A program made the position numbers and the translations under genes. The notes below the pieces were generated by a model. It did not search any database, was not told where the DNA came from, and saw only the letters and a list, made by a program, of their open reading frames with translations. A DNA stretch of 64,000 nucleotides from Elysia chlorotica (Eukaryota; Mollusca; Gastropoda; Plakobranchidae): NCBI GenBank assembly GCA_003991915.1, contig RQTK01000006.1, forward strand, positions 481,460-545,459. The letters are read 5' to 3'. Shown here one piece after another: positions 38,940 to 52,101 of this stretch; the first letter of the stretch is position 1, and each line of letters opens with the position of its first letter.

Positions 38940-39825
38940 CTGGTACAAACGAGCTTTTATATCTGTCTGTTCTGGTCCTTTAAAAAAATTAATCTGTTAC
39001 TTTTTTCGTGATGTATAGTATTGACTGTGAAGAAGGTGGGTTGTGTCTGATGTTATACATTTTGCTTTATTCATTACTTGTCAAACTGCGTGTCTTTGAA
39101 AGGGGTTAGTTCACAGCCAATGATTTGGAAAGCTTCTTTTTTCTTTTGTCTACTCTTTGAGAGTGAGTTTTTTTAATAGGTTTCCTCCCAAACGTGTACT
39201 TTTAAAAGATATTAAACTTTAGATACAGGAGACATAAAAATGTTCATGATATTGTAGTCGACATTGAAAGACTTCAATTTTCCTAAAAAGTACAGTCTTT
39301 GATTAGATATTTTTAATTAGTATTTCAATGCGTGTGGTAAAAGAAAGTTTTCAATCAATGGTGAGGTCGAAATATATTTGTATGGGTCAACAACTTCAAC
39401 GTGTACATCTTTTCTTTTTAGCAGGCGCCTCATTTTGTCTAAAAAAAAAACAACAACAAAAAAAAAACACATCCATTTTGTTTTATTAATGTTAGTTTTA
39501 ACAATTTAATCTCGTACCATATTACAAAGTTGTTAAACTTAATTTCTTCGAAGCAAAAATGTTCGTTGTTTGTTGTCGTTCCTATTAAGCAAGAGTCGTC
39601 TGTAAATTTATTTGTTTTAATTAGTTGTGTGTTTGTGCCTTTTGTCTGGCAGTCATTGGTGTAGGCGTTGTGTAAAATTGGTGAAAGAACATAACCTTGC
39701 GGTGCCCCCGTGTTTGTGATAATAGTTTTCGATTTAACACCATTTATATTAACATATTGTTGTCTCAAAAGTAAGAGAATAAAAAAAATCCTGGCAATAC
39801 GCATATATATCCATCTTTGAACCAT
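38940..39825 (-). pseudogene. Decayed LINE reverse transcriptase fragment
   Basis: The minus-strand open part 39439-39825 has the non-LTR reverse transcriptase order: YVNINGVKSKTIITNTGAPQ (the 'GxPQG' block), GYVLSPILHNAYTNDC ('LSPxLxNxYxND'), then KFTDDSCLIG (the catalytic 'FADD' block, with Thr for Ala), then a 'FVIWYEIKLLKLTL' stretch like the usual 'WxxxNxLxLN'. Further down, after stops and shifts, VEVVDPYKYIS and LRKLKSFNV match the 'vDsYKYLG' and 'LRKLrsFnV' region that follows. Endonuclease and 5' parts are missing. A dead fragment, probably L1/CR1-type. Confidence 0.75.
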
Positions 39826-40214
39826 CGTCAGAGCCAGATTTTATCTGCCACCCCCTGCTGCTCAGTAATCAAGGTTATCTGAAATGGAGACCTGTTTCAC
39901 AGTGGATTCGTGTAGGTCTGTACAGACATTTGGCTATCGATGATTCCAGTCTATCAGGTGATTGTGGGAGTGGGTCGCCCCACTATCTGCCAGGAACTCT
40001 CCCAGAAACCAGCCTGCCACCGGCTGCCAGTACATGGATTGAACACCGAGAGGGAACATTGTGATTAAAAATGTTCTGTATGTGGAGGTCGTACTATCTT
40101 ATCCTGAACATCGTTATTCTGATAGTTTACAGACTTTTCTTGAACTTGGAATGGAATTTTTTCCGTGGTTCCATTATTAATTGAGAGAAAAATGAGGCAA
40201 ATCGATATGTAGGT

Positions 40215-40334
<120 letters not shown>

Positions 40335-40739
40335 CACAGGTAAAAAATTGTCGGGTGTTCGGTATGTATTATCTATATCTAATCGTGCCCATCTATGTTC
40401 TTATAATTCTAAACATAGTAACACATGCACAGTCTTGTAATGCGCATAAGGTAGTGGAAGATTTCCATGGTTTCAAAATGCTGATTAAGTGTGCGTGTGT
40501 TGTGTAATAGAGAGTGGGTGAGTGAGCTTGAGAAAGAGAGATAGAGAGAGAGATTGAGAGAGAGCAGGCAGAGAAAGGAATAATGGGAGTCATGGGAGGG
40601 AGACGTGAATGTTTTGGGGCGATGAAATTTTGTAAAAACAGTTTAACTTATTAATTTTGTGCTCATTGTTCTCTATGTTTGCTCGAGGTTTTTCTAATTG
40701 TATATCTTCTTCTCTGGACTTCTGTCTCTCCTCTCGTGT

Positions 40740-40755
40740 CTCTCTCTCTCCACCC

Positions 40756-40801
<46 letters not shown>

Positions 40802-40976
40802 CGCTCTCTCCTTCCTTTCCCCCATCACTCCCCTTCATCTTTTTCTACACAGCATCTTCTTCCTGCCACTCACTTTTCTTTCTTCATCTACGTTCTTAGC
40901 TCTGTAATTTTATTTCCGTACACACGTTTTTTTCTTTTTCTTTCTCTGTAATGTATAATTCTCCGTCTGTCGGTCT

Positions 40977-41017
<41 letters not shown>

Positions 41018-41061
41018 CCTTTCTATCTCTCTCTCTCTCTCTCTCTCACCTTCTCTCTCTC
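40740..41061 (+). repeat. Two (CT)n arrays
   Basis: CT repeats at 40740-40806 and 40977-41061, separated by mixed pyrimidine-rich sequence. A third CT array with a CA repeat lies at 41490-41584. Confidence 0.95.
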
Positions 41062-41496
41062 AGCGTTGATTTTACTCTCCTTTCAGCTCTTCGACCATTT
41101 TTATCTAAGTAAATAATAAAAATGACCAAAGGAGAAAGAAAGATTAACAGCTAAGTGTCTGGAGTAAACCAAACTAGTTACAAAAAAAATCTATTATCTA
41201 GAGAGCGCTAAAATTTCAACGAAACATTTTCGGTTGGTGCGCAAAAAGAACAAAAAAAAAAAAAGCATTCTTTGGAGTTGTTGCGCTTGACATTCTTATT
41301 GCGAGATTTGACCTGTTTCAGCCAGTTGGCATGGATCTTGTTTTGTATATTATCAGACCTGAACAACTTGTCAATTCAAATATATATATATTTTTTATCA
41401 TTTCCTGAGTCGCCTGGGTATGGCTTTCATAGGTTTGCTATGAGTATCAAAGGTGCATTTGCAGTTAATCAAATGAGATACTATTTATTCTGTCTC

Positions 41497-41542
<46 letters not shown>

Positions 41543-43520
41543 TCACTATCTTTTACACACACATACACACACACACACACACAGATTTCTCTCTGCCTCT
41601 TTCTTACTTGCTACCCGAATAGCCTAAAAGGAGTGTAAAAGTCTAAAAGTATCTTTTGACTGTACAGAGGACAAAAAGTCGAAACAAAGTTGATTATCAA
41701 AGAGTTTACATCAGGAGATTTGAATAGGACGGTGGTTATGGTGGTTCTAGTTATGCTTGTTGATATGATGGTGGTAGTTACATATATTGTTATTGTGGTG
41801 GTTTCGGTGATTGTGGTTATGGTAGGTTTTTTTGACTGCTGGTATGGTGTTTGTAGGTGTGCATAAATTATTGATATGATGACGGTAGTTGTGCATGTTG
41901 ATATGGGGGTGTTAGTTCTACTTGTTGATAATTTATTATGATGGTGTTAGTTGTAATTGCTGTAATAGTAGTGGATTTGGTGATTGTTGAAAGAAATACT
42001 GAGCACTAGTAACAGCAGTGCGATGACGGCAGCATAGGGTGAATATTTTAAAACTAATATAACACATTCATCGCTACAATATTGAATTCTTAGCAGAATA
42101 GTATAATTTTTTATCGTAAAGCAGAAAGATTGACACGAGCACCCAGTATGAAGGGGGTAGTCAAAGTCCTCTGGCTTTCAGTATATATTTTGATAACGTT
42201 TGGGATTTCTGGAAATGGTCTTTGAAAATATATATTACTAACTTCGATGCAATATATTTTTATACCGTTGGATTTCAGTGATACAAAAATGGTCGTGGGA
42301 ATGGGAATGGCAGAAGATCGAGAGAGAGAGAGAGAGAGAGCTAAAAAGAGCTTGAGAATGTACGAGGGGGATTAAGAGAGATGCAGAGATAAAACTGTCA
42401 CCTCCCTTTGTTTATGCTTTAATACTCTCTGAATATGAAAAGAACCACAGAGCAAGCCAGTCTTAACCTTTCCTGGTCTGATATAACAGACTTGAGATTG
42501 GTTGGGTGGTAGTTGCACCAGGCATGTGCCCTTTGAAATACGTAAAGGCTGTGTATCATATTACTATGGCTTTTCTTATCTTTAATTCTTCAAATGTGCG
42601 TTCCTATTTCTGTCTTTTTTCAACATTCTTCGCCACTTCCCACCCACTTCGTTCTTAAGATAACGTCCTCCGGTTACTCCCGCAAAAATGTGAAAAAAAT
42701 GTGCTTGTCTTTTGTCCATGTACCCCTTAAATTTGTTTTTCTTTCTAATTATACAATAATAGTGAAATTAATAGTAAAAAAATGTACCGCACACAAGACA
42801 GTGCGAGCTTACTAAAGGCCGTTTGACAAAGAAAACACTTAGGAGTCAATATGATATTTAGGTACTGTGTACTTTTATCTGGTTACTTGATTGCTTACTT
42901 TACTTAAACACTGACTTTACTTAAACACTCACTTATGAAGACTGGGTAGATCTATGTAGATGGCTGTTACGGTTTTTTTTTTTGCTGAACATCTGTAAGA
43001 AATCCTGGAGCAGACGACATTTCCCACTGACCTGGTAGCCTTTGCGGCATGGTACGCATTTGTCTACTATCCTGGCGGTACATTTGTATCTACTCAACGT
43101 ACTTACTGCGCGGTATGCCATTGTCTACTTGTGTACTACCATTACCTATGATTGTATACACAAAATAATAGTCTAAGTAAGAAAGTGGTGGCTAGAGTTC
43201 AGGCTCCAAGACTGAGAGCGAGCGAGAGAGAAAGAGAGCTATGGACTGAGAAACAGATAGAAAAGGTAGGGCTAGAGGGAGAGAGACAGACGGAGATTTT
43301 CACTTGACGGTGTTCGTATTAAGATCAAAATTACGTGTTAAAGATGAAGATGGTTTTTGGTTAAATCTTGATCTATGCCATTACATTGTACTAACCTCTC
43401 CCATTCTCTCCTTCTCTCAGTCTGCCTATCTATTTGTCTATTTATCTATCTGCCTGAAAACGAAAATGTGCCGATTATTTTTGCCCCTTCAAGTTTTAGT
43501 GTTTACAACAACAGGTCTGT

Positions 43521-43740
43521 TGTGATGGTAGGTTTTTACTGTGTTTGATGGTAGGTTTAATATTATGTTTTATGGTAGGTTTAATATTGTGTTTGAGGTG
43601 GGTTTAATATTGTGGTTTATGGTAGGTTTAATATTGTGTTTGATGGTAGGTTTAATATTGTGTTTGATGGTAGGTTTAATATTGTGTTTTATGGTAGGTT
43701 CAATATTGTGTTTGATGGTAGGTTTAATATTGTGTTTGTC
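43521..43740 (+). repeat. 24-bp minisatellite just before exon 5
   Basis: About nine copies of 'tttgatggtaggtttaatat' plus 'tgtg', with variants (tttatgg, tttgagg). The array ends only about 14 bp before the acceptor of exon 5. Each unit contains a donor-like 'ggtaggttt'. Confidence 0.9.
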
Positions 43741-43753
43741 TCTTGGTCCTCAG

Positions 43754-43850
43754 GATCGCAGGCGTCGGGAGTTCGGTAGACACAGCTCGTCCTGCCCCAG
43801 TCTAGGCGTGAGTTCCATTCTGCAGACACTGTCTCCAGTGGAGGAAACAG
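43754..43850 (+). CDS. Internal exon 5 of unidentified scaffold-like gene
   Basis: Acceptor gtctcttggtcctcag, donor gtgagg. 97 bp, phase 0 in (matching exon 4) and phase 1 out. It codes DRRRREFGRHSSSCPSLGVS then SILQTLSPVEET. The basic start followed by RHSSSCPSL looks like a basophilic kinase or 14-3-3-type site, which is inference from pattern only. No domain recognised. Confidence 0.8.
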
Positions 43851-44080
43851 GTGAGGAGGGAGGGATGGAGAATAAGTAAGGGGTCGGGAAAGGAGAAAGG
43901 GAGGAAAGAAGAATACAGCTCGTCCGGCTTCTACTTCTAGTACAGGCAAGAGAAAAATAGAGAGACACGGAGAGAGAAATATAAAAAGAAAAAAAAATGA
44001 GAGATACATAGAGAGATTAGAGAGAAGAGAGCGTGTCCAGTTGATAAAGCAAGTGAGAGGGAGGAAATAGAATATTAATA

Positions 44081-44100
44081 TCAACAACAGCAACAGCAGC

Positions 44101-44146
<46 letters not shown>

Positions 44147-44175
44147 CCAGCAGCAGCAGCAGCAGCAACAACAAT
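44081..44175 (+). repeat. (CAA)n / (CAG)n array
   Basis: About 95 bp of CAA and CAG triplets. Confidence 0.95.
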
Positions 44176-44694
44176 AGTGCAATACAATTAATGGTCCTTA
44201 AAGTCAAACTCTCTCATCTTACTGAGCGTGAAATCATTGGAAAAGAAGGAAAGCGATTAATATTAATTTATAGAGCTGATTTTATAAAGGTATGAAGAAA
44301 ATAGTTATTCCAACAATAGACAAAGAGAACTGGATCTAGGCTTGGCAGTAACAAGTGACGTTGTAGGTGGTTCTATTTTTTTTCACCACCAGATCTGAAC
44401 AAAGCTGATAAGTATGTTACCATGGACGTAGTCTTCCTTTACCATTTACTTTTGAAACAAGGGGAAAACCCAGTAGGAAGAGTCTAGGTCTTGCGGTGTT
44501 GAGTGCTTGAGAGTGCGGAACAAAACAATCTTGAACCCCGGGCTGTTATGTTAGGCACCTGGGACGCATACTCTCACAGACCCACACTCTTCTATCTAGA
44601 CCTCACAGGCTCACACTTCAGTGTGTGTCGGATTTAGTATGTCGTATTCCTTTGTGTCTCGAAGTCTCAATGTGCTTTATCTATCCATCTCCTT

Positions 44695-44739
<45 letters not shown>

Positions 44740-44774
44740 GTCTCTCCCCTCTCTGTCTGTCTGTCTCTGTCTCT

Positions 44775-44838
<64 letters not shown>

Positions 44839-44840
44839 TC
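44695..44840 (+). repeat. (CTGT)n then (CT)n
   Basis: Tetranucleotide CTGT array 44697-44737, then CT array 44770-44840. Confidence 0.95.
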
Positions 44841-45365
44841 TCTTATATAATCCTCCCTCTATCTATCTGTGCTTCCGTCTATGTATTGCCATTCTTCTAT
44901 GTCTGTCTTTCTGAATGTCTCGGTCTCCATCTTTCGCTCTGGTATTTTTGCCCTGTATTTATTTATTCCCCCTCTCATCTCTTACTCTCGAAAAGTGAAA
45001 AAAAGATCGGTTAACCTTGATTGCTGGCTTACACAGGTGTCTACAAATTCCAGTTAGACAAAAATGGTGCTCGTAAAACAAAAGGTGAAGCCAGAAGTCA
45101 ATGATTATATTTATAGTTCACACCTTTTTATAACTAACACCTTGGAGAAGCAACTTACACCCACTTAAAACAAAAGATAATGATTTTCCAGGCTTGAAGT
45201 ACGCGCCTTAGAATGTTGAGATCCATTTTTCCCCGATCTATCTAAAATTCTTCTTTCTTTTTCTTTCTCGAACACGTACAACGGATATAATAACAACACT
45301 AAAAATATTACCATTAACAAAATTAGGAACAGCAACATCAACATTATTAGAATACAGCAACAAAA

Positions 45366-45543
45366 GAAAAAGAAGAAGAAGAAGAAGAAGAAGAAGAAGA
45401 AGAAGAAGAAGAAGAAGAAGAAGAAGAAGAAGAAGAAGAAGAAGAAGAAGAAGAAGAAGAAGAAGAAGAAGAAGAAGAAGAAGAAGAAGAAGAAGAAGAA
45501 GAAGAACAACAACAACAACAACAACAACAAGAAAAATGAGGGG

Positions 45544-45583
<40 letters not shown>
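45366..45583 (+). repeat. (GAA)n then (CAA)n array
   Basis: About 140 bp of AAG/GAA triplets (45366-45506), then CAA triplets to 45583. Pure purine GAA tracts of this length can form triplex structures. Confidence 0.97.
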
Positions 45584-46599
45584 GATATACGAAAAAAAAT
45601 ATCAAGACGATTTATTACATGGTAGCCAACTAATGCGTTAAACCACTTTAGTTCGAATCTCTTTGGTCACAGTAAAAGCAAACTTTGATTTTACTTCCGC
45701 AAAGTCTACTACAGAATCCTATTCAGAGCCATTGGCACCAGAGGAGATCCGAACTTCGCACCTTATGTTTGCTTTTTCGGAGCATACGCGTAGCCACTGA
45801 GCCTGCGGCGCTTCATCTTCCAACCTGTTACCTTGAGGTTTGGCAGTACCTGTTGCAGGGTAGTGAAGTTGAGCGCTTGAATGATGAGCAGGAGGCCCAA
45901 GGTTCGATCCTGAGCAAATATTTCCTGAGTCCAGGCTCTTTCGAAAGCCATCGACTTCACTTGTGATTTTTAGTTGACAACCAGGGGAAGTAACACACAC
46001 TGAAATAAGCATCATTTCAAAATTTCTGGAGGTAGGAAATGTTATTCCTTTCACCAGAAGCTAGTTTCTGACTTGCTGAAAAAACAGAGATTTGATGGTG
46101 TGCAGGTTTGTTAATTTACCCCGTGTGCTTTGATTTTCTTCTCTTTGTGAACAGTTAGCTCAGCTGGTAGTGCACTTGATTGTGAACCAGGAGGTTTAAG
46201 ATCTAAGCCTTAACCAGTATCGCCGTCTTCGAATAACTATACTTCGCAAAACCTTGGGGCCAGAAAACGTGGTTTGAAATGTTCAATTTTGTAACAGCCA
46301 ACCAAACAGTGACTTTAGGCAGTTTGGGCACTCCATCCCAAGTCCACAACCATCTGATTGCAGACGTTAACACGACAAGCAAACTGTAACTTGCCGGTGA
46401 CTAATTTTACACAATGTGAAGCACTAAACGCACTGCATCCTCTACACTGCAGCATTGGACAATGTAAAAAGCTCCGTGGTTTCCCCAAATTCACTGATGA
46501 TGTCTCACAACGCGCTGTTTGCGCACCTTGTTGAACCACCGTGCAGCATGTTGTTGTGGTGCGCATGGATCTCACTCGGTGTAATTAATGCTGTGTTTA

Positions 46600-47060
46600 C
46601 CGGGAACAATCTAGAATTGTGATCACCAGAATACAACGTTTGCGATATTACTTCAACGTTTTTGATAACACCATCACGCCCACTAGGAAGGTTTTTCTAG
46701 GACATATCTAGATTAGTAAGTGCAACAGTGCTATTAATTTAGACCACAGACTATAGGTAGTTTAAAGAAACCTTAGTCGGTGGTGTCCCTAGATAGTAGA
46801 AGATGCGGGCCAATCTTAACTCTATTAATATACTGGGAACAATCTAGAATTGTGATCACCAGAATACAACGTTTGCGATATTACTTCATGACGCCCACTA
46901 GGAAGGTTGTCCTAGAACATAGAACATAATAATTATATAGATTAGTAGGTGCAACAATGTTATAAATTTAGACACCAGACTAAAGGTAGTTAAAAAAAAC
47001 CTTAGACCGTGGTGCCCCTAAATAGTAGAAGATGCAGGTCAAACTCAACTCTATTAAATT
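46600..47060 (+). repeat. ~230-bp tandem duplication
   Basis: Unit 1 (46600-46831) and unit 2 (46832-47060) both contain 'gggaacaatctagaattgtg', 'acgcccactaggaaggtt' and 'tagtagaagatgc', with substitutions and indels. Confidence 0.9.
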
Positions 47061-47198
47061 TGTTTAGTCTATCGTCATTGAAGCGAATAGTGCTACATGT
47101 ATGTGGTTATACATTGACAATGGTAAATATTTCCTTTCCTATCGACCTCGCTCTGGTTACGGCAATCAGCAGGCATTGGGTTCTCGAACTGCACAGTC

Positions 47199-47297
47199 AC
47201 AGAGTCACAGAGTTACATAGTCACATGTGTCACACAGTCATACAGTCACAGAGTCACAGAGTCACACAGTCACACAGTCACACAGTCACAGAGTCAG
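47199..47297 (+). repeat. Short tandem repeat (AGTCACAS)n
   Basis: About twelve imperfect copies of an 8-bp unit (agtcacag or agtcacac). Confidence 0.9.
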
Positions 47298-48459
47298 CCA
47301 GTGCAATACTGGGGTTGTAGGTCGGTGCGTTGGAGCGCAGGATAAACTGCCACAGGCTTAGAGCTCAGGGATCGCTCCACCCCGCTGTTTGCTTTCGTGA
47401 TGTTCCATGCATCTGCGACAGTCAGTTAGGTTGGAAAAAGGGGCAGCGGGAGGGAGAAAGGAGGTGCAAACAGCCAGACGAATTCAGTTCTTAGTTTTAC
47501 ATCGGACATAGTTGCAACCAACTTTGCCGCATTTCTGACGTTATCATAATTGGCTTTGATTATTTTTTTTCCTTCCATTATTTATAATATTACGAGAAGG
47601 AACATTCTTTTCACATCTTTATAAACTTAACTTTTTAAAAAAAATAAGAGGCAGTGGAGACTTCAAGATACAAAGACTTTCCGTTTGGGGACATAGCTGT
47701 GTGAGGTTAGAATTGTATCCGCTTGATGTAACGAAACAGCTAATTTTCTGCTAAGGCCCTTCTCAGATATGTTTTATCTGTACTGGTCCAGCGGTCCAGT
47801 TGATTATATGTTATTAATTGTTCATTTTTTTCGAACCAAGAGTGAGATGGAATGTAAATAAATGTTGGGACTTTAGTGTGTGCTAGCACATATCAATAAA
47901 ATGGTGGATAGCTTTAACAGGTGTAAGTAATGTAGCGAGTAATTATGAATATTGATGTTATTATTGTTAAGACTGCATTTGAGTATTACGATAATTTACA
48001 GTGTTTCAATGTAAAAAGCAGCACACACCAAAAAAAAAAAACAACCAAAAAAACATCAGCAGCCATAAAACGACAACACCAACAACACAAACATCAGCAA
48101 CAACAATCAACCATCAACAAAAACAACAAACAACCAAACGGCATGTTATTAATACATTGCGAGTACCGTAAAAGCTGCAACAACTGGGAGCTTAAGTCTG
48201 CACCTCAAAGTCCTCGGCTCGAACCCTGCAGGTGTTGACATGGCGGCTTGAAACCCTCGCTACAAACACCAGGGATCAACTGGTCGCTCACACGGCACGG
48301 TCTGTGCATCCACAGGGGTCAAGCCTGGTCCTCACAGGTCTTTGGCCATGAGGACTACCTGGGGGATGCGGGAAGGGGCTGGCTTAGCGTCTCCCGCAAC
48401 ACGGGACCTGTATGCACACACATGCTAAACGCAATGCCGCAAATATGCGAGTTTCACGT

Positions 48460-48595
48460 CTCTCTCTCTCTCTCCTCCTCCTCCTCCTCCTCCTCCTCTC
48501 TCTCTCTCTTTATCTCTCTGGCTCTCTCTCGCTTTTTATCTGTCTCTCTGTCTCTCTGTCTCTCTGTCTCTCTGTCTCTCTCTCTCTCTCTCTCT
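48460..48595 (+). repeat. (CT)n, (TCC)n and (CTGT) tract
   Basis: Pyrimidine repeat leading into the gap at 48596, including a pure TCC block near 48473-48497. Confidence 0.95.
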
Positions 48596-48789
48596 NNNNN
48601 NNNNNNNNNNNNNNNNNNNNNNNNNNNNNNNNNNNNNNNNNNNNNNNNNNNNNNNNNNNNNNNNNNNNNNNNNNNNNNNNNNNNNNNNNNNNNNNNNNNN
48701 NNNNNNNNNNNNNNNNNNNNNNNNNNNNNNNNNNNNNNNNNNNNNNNNNNNNNNNNNNNNNNNNNNNNNNNNNNNNNNNNNNNNNNNNN
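48596..48789. other. Assembly gap (194 N)
   Basis: Run of N directly after a CT array. Real length unknown. Confidence 1.
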
Positions 48790-50368
48790 GTTTATGTTAG
48801 TCGCTGTGTCTTTCTCTCTCGATCTCTCTGTTCATATTACACTTCTTTGCCTGCATATCCTTCTTCGCGCGCCCACCTTCTCTCTATCTCTATATTCATG
48901 TCACCAACCTCTTTCTTCTGACAATTTAAACTTCTCTTGCCACCTAACACGTCTTTGTCGCTCAATCTTCCACCCTTTGTTTTGGATATTCTTCACTATT
49001 TTTCTTCTTATGGTGCTCTAGTCGTAAAATCTCCCCTCTTCCAACCTCTCTTTCCCCCTGTGTCCAATCCCCTATCCAAACCCCAGTAGTTTACCCCCCT
49101 CCCCATCCCACACTGTGTCAACACGAGGCTGCAGCCTGCAGGTCCTTCATCGACTTCCCATCATACCTCAGTCGCTCCGCGGCATTGTGGTCAGATGGTC
49201 ATTCACTTAGATCGAACCGCCGTCCTGGGCAGTGGCCAAGTTGCGCTTTTCTCTAACAGTGTTTTGTTGGTCAATTTTGCTCACAGATTTAATTTTAATT
49301 AAAACTGAACACCTAGAAGTAGTTAACACTTGGGAAGTTTCATGAATGTGCAAGCTCGAAGAAACAAGCAATAAGTGAAGCACTTTCATTGGCTAAGCAC
49401 ATATATCGTTTGAATTTCTTATCTAACGGCGACTGTAAAATCAGTTCTGAAGAACTGTCCTTGGACTATGATATATAAGTTAAAATTCTCTAGGAAGCTT
49501 GGACTGCACATGAATCTCGTACATGTATTAGGATTCCCAACTGCCACAAGGATCGGTGGAACGAATTTCAAAACACGCTGCCCGTACTAATGTAGATTTC
49601 CAGGAACGGACATATATCCTGTTTAAACATTATTAACAAGCATTCACAAAAAGTAATATCGTATTCAACCAGTTATTGAACTAAAATAATGGCCTCGTGG
49701 ATTTATCTCCGTAGCCTTTCCTTCTGCCTTGACTGGTTTAAAGGCTGCAATCCTGCAATAATTAGCTCACAGCTCTGGATTGGCGTGTAGCAGTTCCGTG
49801 TCTCGAATAATAGCTGGTGCTTCAGCCTCTGTTTATAGATCTTGGTTTGTGTACACAATTTGGGGGCTTTTATTAATATTAAGAAATTGCACTTAATGAT
49901 AAGTATCATAATACCTGTCTAAACGACCGCGCGGGAGGAATTTCAACTGGATTAATGGCCGAACAATTCGTGTGAAACCCAGTAACTGGGTTCATCATAT
50001 ACACACTGCAGCAGGAACGGAGGATCTACAAACTGGATAAACATCTGCATTTCACTTCTCAGTTCGGAGGATCCGGTGACTTGATAAACGACTGTAGTAG
50101 TGCTGCAAAGTGTGCTGACTGGGTTAACAACTGCCGCGGAGTTATAACGGGATACACTGCTAAAGCCGTGCTGGAATATCTATTGACTGGACAACGGCTG
50201 CAGCAGTGCTAGAAGATGCTTATCATCTGTGACGGCACGGCGTACATTGCCAGCTACCAATGTGAGTCGTGTGGAATTCGCAGCTCAATCCATAGGGGAT
50301 GTAAATGAATACAGGAGATAATATATTCGTGTTGTTTTGTCCCGATTGTCCTCTTAGATGGAAGACAG

Positions 50369-50369
<1 letters not shown>

Positions 50370-50420
<51 letters not shown>

Positions 50421-50425
50421 AGGTG

Positions 50426-50468
<43 letters not shown>

Positions 50469-50480
50469 AGGTGGAGTAGG
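50370..50480 (+). repeat. Two (GA)n blocks
   Basis: Two GA arrays separated by 'aataaggtgga'. That spacer recurs after the second block, so the whole block is probably duplicated. Confidence 0.9.
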
Positions 50481-50744
50481 TAGAAAGACAGTGAGAGAGT
50501 ATTGAGAAAGATAGAGAAAGAAAAATAGAAAGAAAGAACTCTTTAACCCTATGATATCATATAAGTACATGTACTTTATAACTGACACAGCGATAAGGGA
50601 TGGTCTCATTCCACTGTGGGTCCCTCTGGGAATAACTTCAGTCACTTTGGGTAAATTTCAGCTCACTCTAGTTTATTCATTTTTACTTAAGGTTTGGCTA
50701 CTTTTGATTGCTCTGGTTTACTTCAGTGTCACTGGAGCTACTCT

Positions 50745-50880
50745 GTATTTGTTCGGAGTTACTCGTGGTTACTCTGGTTACTCTAGTTACTCTACATCAC
50801 CCAGTGATACTCAGGGTTACTCTGGTTAATCTGTATCACTCATAGTTACTCAGTGTTATTCTGGTTACTCATGGATATCC
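50745..50880 (+). repeat. Degenerate GTTACTCT repeat
   Basis: Repeated 'ggttactct' and close variants, about a dozen imperfect copies. Confidence 0.75.
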
Positions 50881-51056
50881 AGAGTTTCCCGGAATTCCAA
50901 GCACCACATACATTTGCACATCAGCTATAATTATGATGATTTAGACATCTAAGGCTACTCAGGCGATTGGCAAACCAATCACTTAATCAATCAACGAGAC
51001 AATAAGACAAGGATCTATGAAACCAATTACATTTGTACGTGTTTTTCAAATTTCAG

Positions 51057-51189
51057 ATCACCACAAGTCTATGCATGATCTGATAGAGGAGCTTGGGACC
51101 TCGCCAAGCCTCTCCACAGACCAGACTCCACAGGGGCAGACAACCGACCCACTCTCTGGGAAGGAAATCGAAGCTGCTCCATTCAAGAG
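51057..51189 (+). CDS. Internal exon 6 of unidentified scaffold-like gene
   Basis: Acceptor tttttcaaatttcag, donor gtgaga. 133 bp, phase 1 in (G plus AT gives Asp) and phase 2 out. Peptide DHHKSMHDLIEELGTSPSLS, then TDQTPQGQTTDPLSGKEIEA and APFK. The first half could form a short helix, the rest is polar linker. No domain recognised. Confidence 0.8.
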
Positions 51190-52101
51190 GTGAGATCGAA
51201 AGCGAAACTAGATGTATCTAAGGACTTGTAGAGTACGAAAGTAAAACTTTAACAAGAAATGGCCTCGCGTTGCCTCGAGCTTAGGACATAGATCAGAATA
51301 CGTCAGAGAACCAAGTTAGTCGACAACGGATAAGAGATTTATACTCTGCTATTTGTTGTTTCTTGAATGGTAGAGATGCAAGTCATTTAGCTGGGCTTAT
51401 AATCTGTCTATACAAGTTAAATTAAAGCATTATGCAGTGTACCATCTGGTTGAATGATTCATTTGTACCGTGACCAGTTTAGATCCTTTGAGAACTACCT
51501 TGTCTAAGTTAAATGTGGGTGAACTGATTAGAAATATTTAATTGTGCCTGCATGTTCATGCTTTTATCTTAAACTATCTTAATACTACATGTATTTGTGA
51601 ACATCCAAGGGTGGTTATGTTTTCTTTGTTCCCATAATATCTGCTCGAACTTGAATAGACTCTAGACCATGTCATTCAGAGGTTCCCTTAGATTTAAATG
51701 TTCTTTGCAGCTGTTGTTCATTGTCGACGGCTATTTACACCGTGTGCATTCGTATGAGTTTTATAAAATCTGAGACTCTATGCAGTAACTTGTTTGTAAC
51801 CTATTCTATCTTTTTGAAAAATCCACGAATGTATAACCTTTTTTAAAATTTACTACATAATTTGAATCTAACATTTATTTGGTCAATATAATAATGTAGA
51901 ATATAAAAAATAAACAATGTTGGGTTTTAACTATGCATGTCAGTGATGCGATACGAAATATATTAGTATGTGGAAAGTCGTGTTATTCGACTCTTATACT
52001 CTAAGATAATTACGAAGTTAGTAAAACGTGTGATAAGTTACTGTTATATTATCAATGTCAGTCTAAAGTACATGTCTCATTTGCTTCTCCATCCTGTGTA
52101 G
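51190..52101 (+). other. Intron 6 (0.9 kb)
   Basis: AT-rich, with no repeat or exon-like sequence that I can see. Confidence 0.7.

Larger units (their letters stand above)
43851..51056 (+). other. Intron 5 (7.2 kb)
   Basis: Holds (CAA/CAG)n at 44081-44175, (CTGT)n/(CT)n at 44695-44840, (GAA)n/(CAA)n at 45366-45583, a ~230-bp tandem duplication at 46600-47060, an AGTCACA array at 47199-47297, a gap at 48596-48789 and GA arrays at 50370-50465. A GC-richer stretch at 48240-48415 has no supported exon structure. tRNA-like fragments occur at 45725-45830 (minus) and 46150-46210 (plus). Confidence 0.6.

Noticed and set aside
39439-39825. Functional reverse transcriptase gene
   Set aside because: Short fragment with an altered catalytic block and stops and frameshifts downstream; a dead LINE copy.
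48248-48420. GC-richer stretch with cag acceptor-like sites and a possible exon (VFGHEDYLGDAGRGW)
   Set aside because: Exons 5 and 6 already match in phase, and no donor/acceptor pair here gives a length divisible by three with a convincing peptide. It could be repeat-derived.
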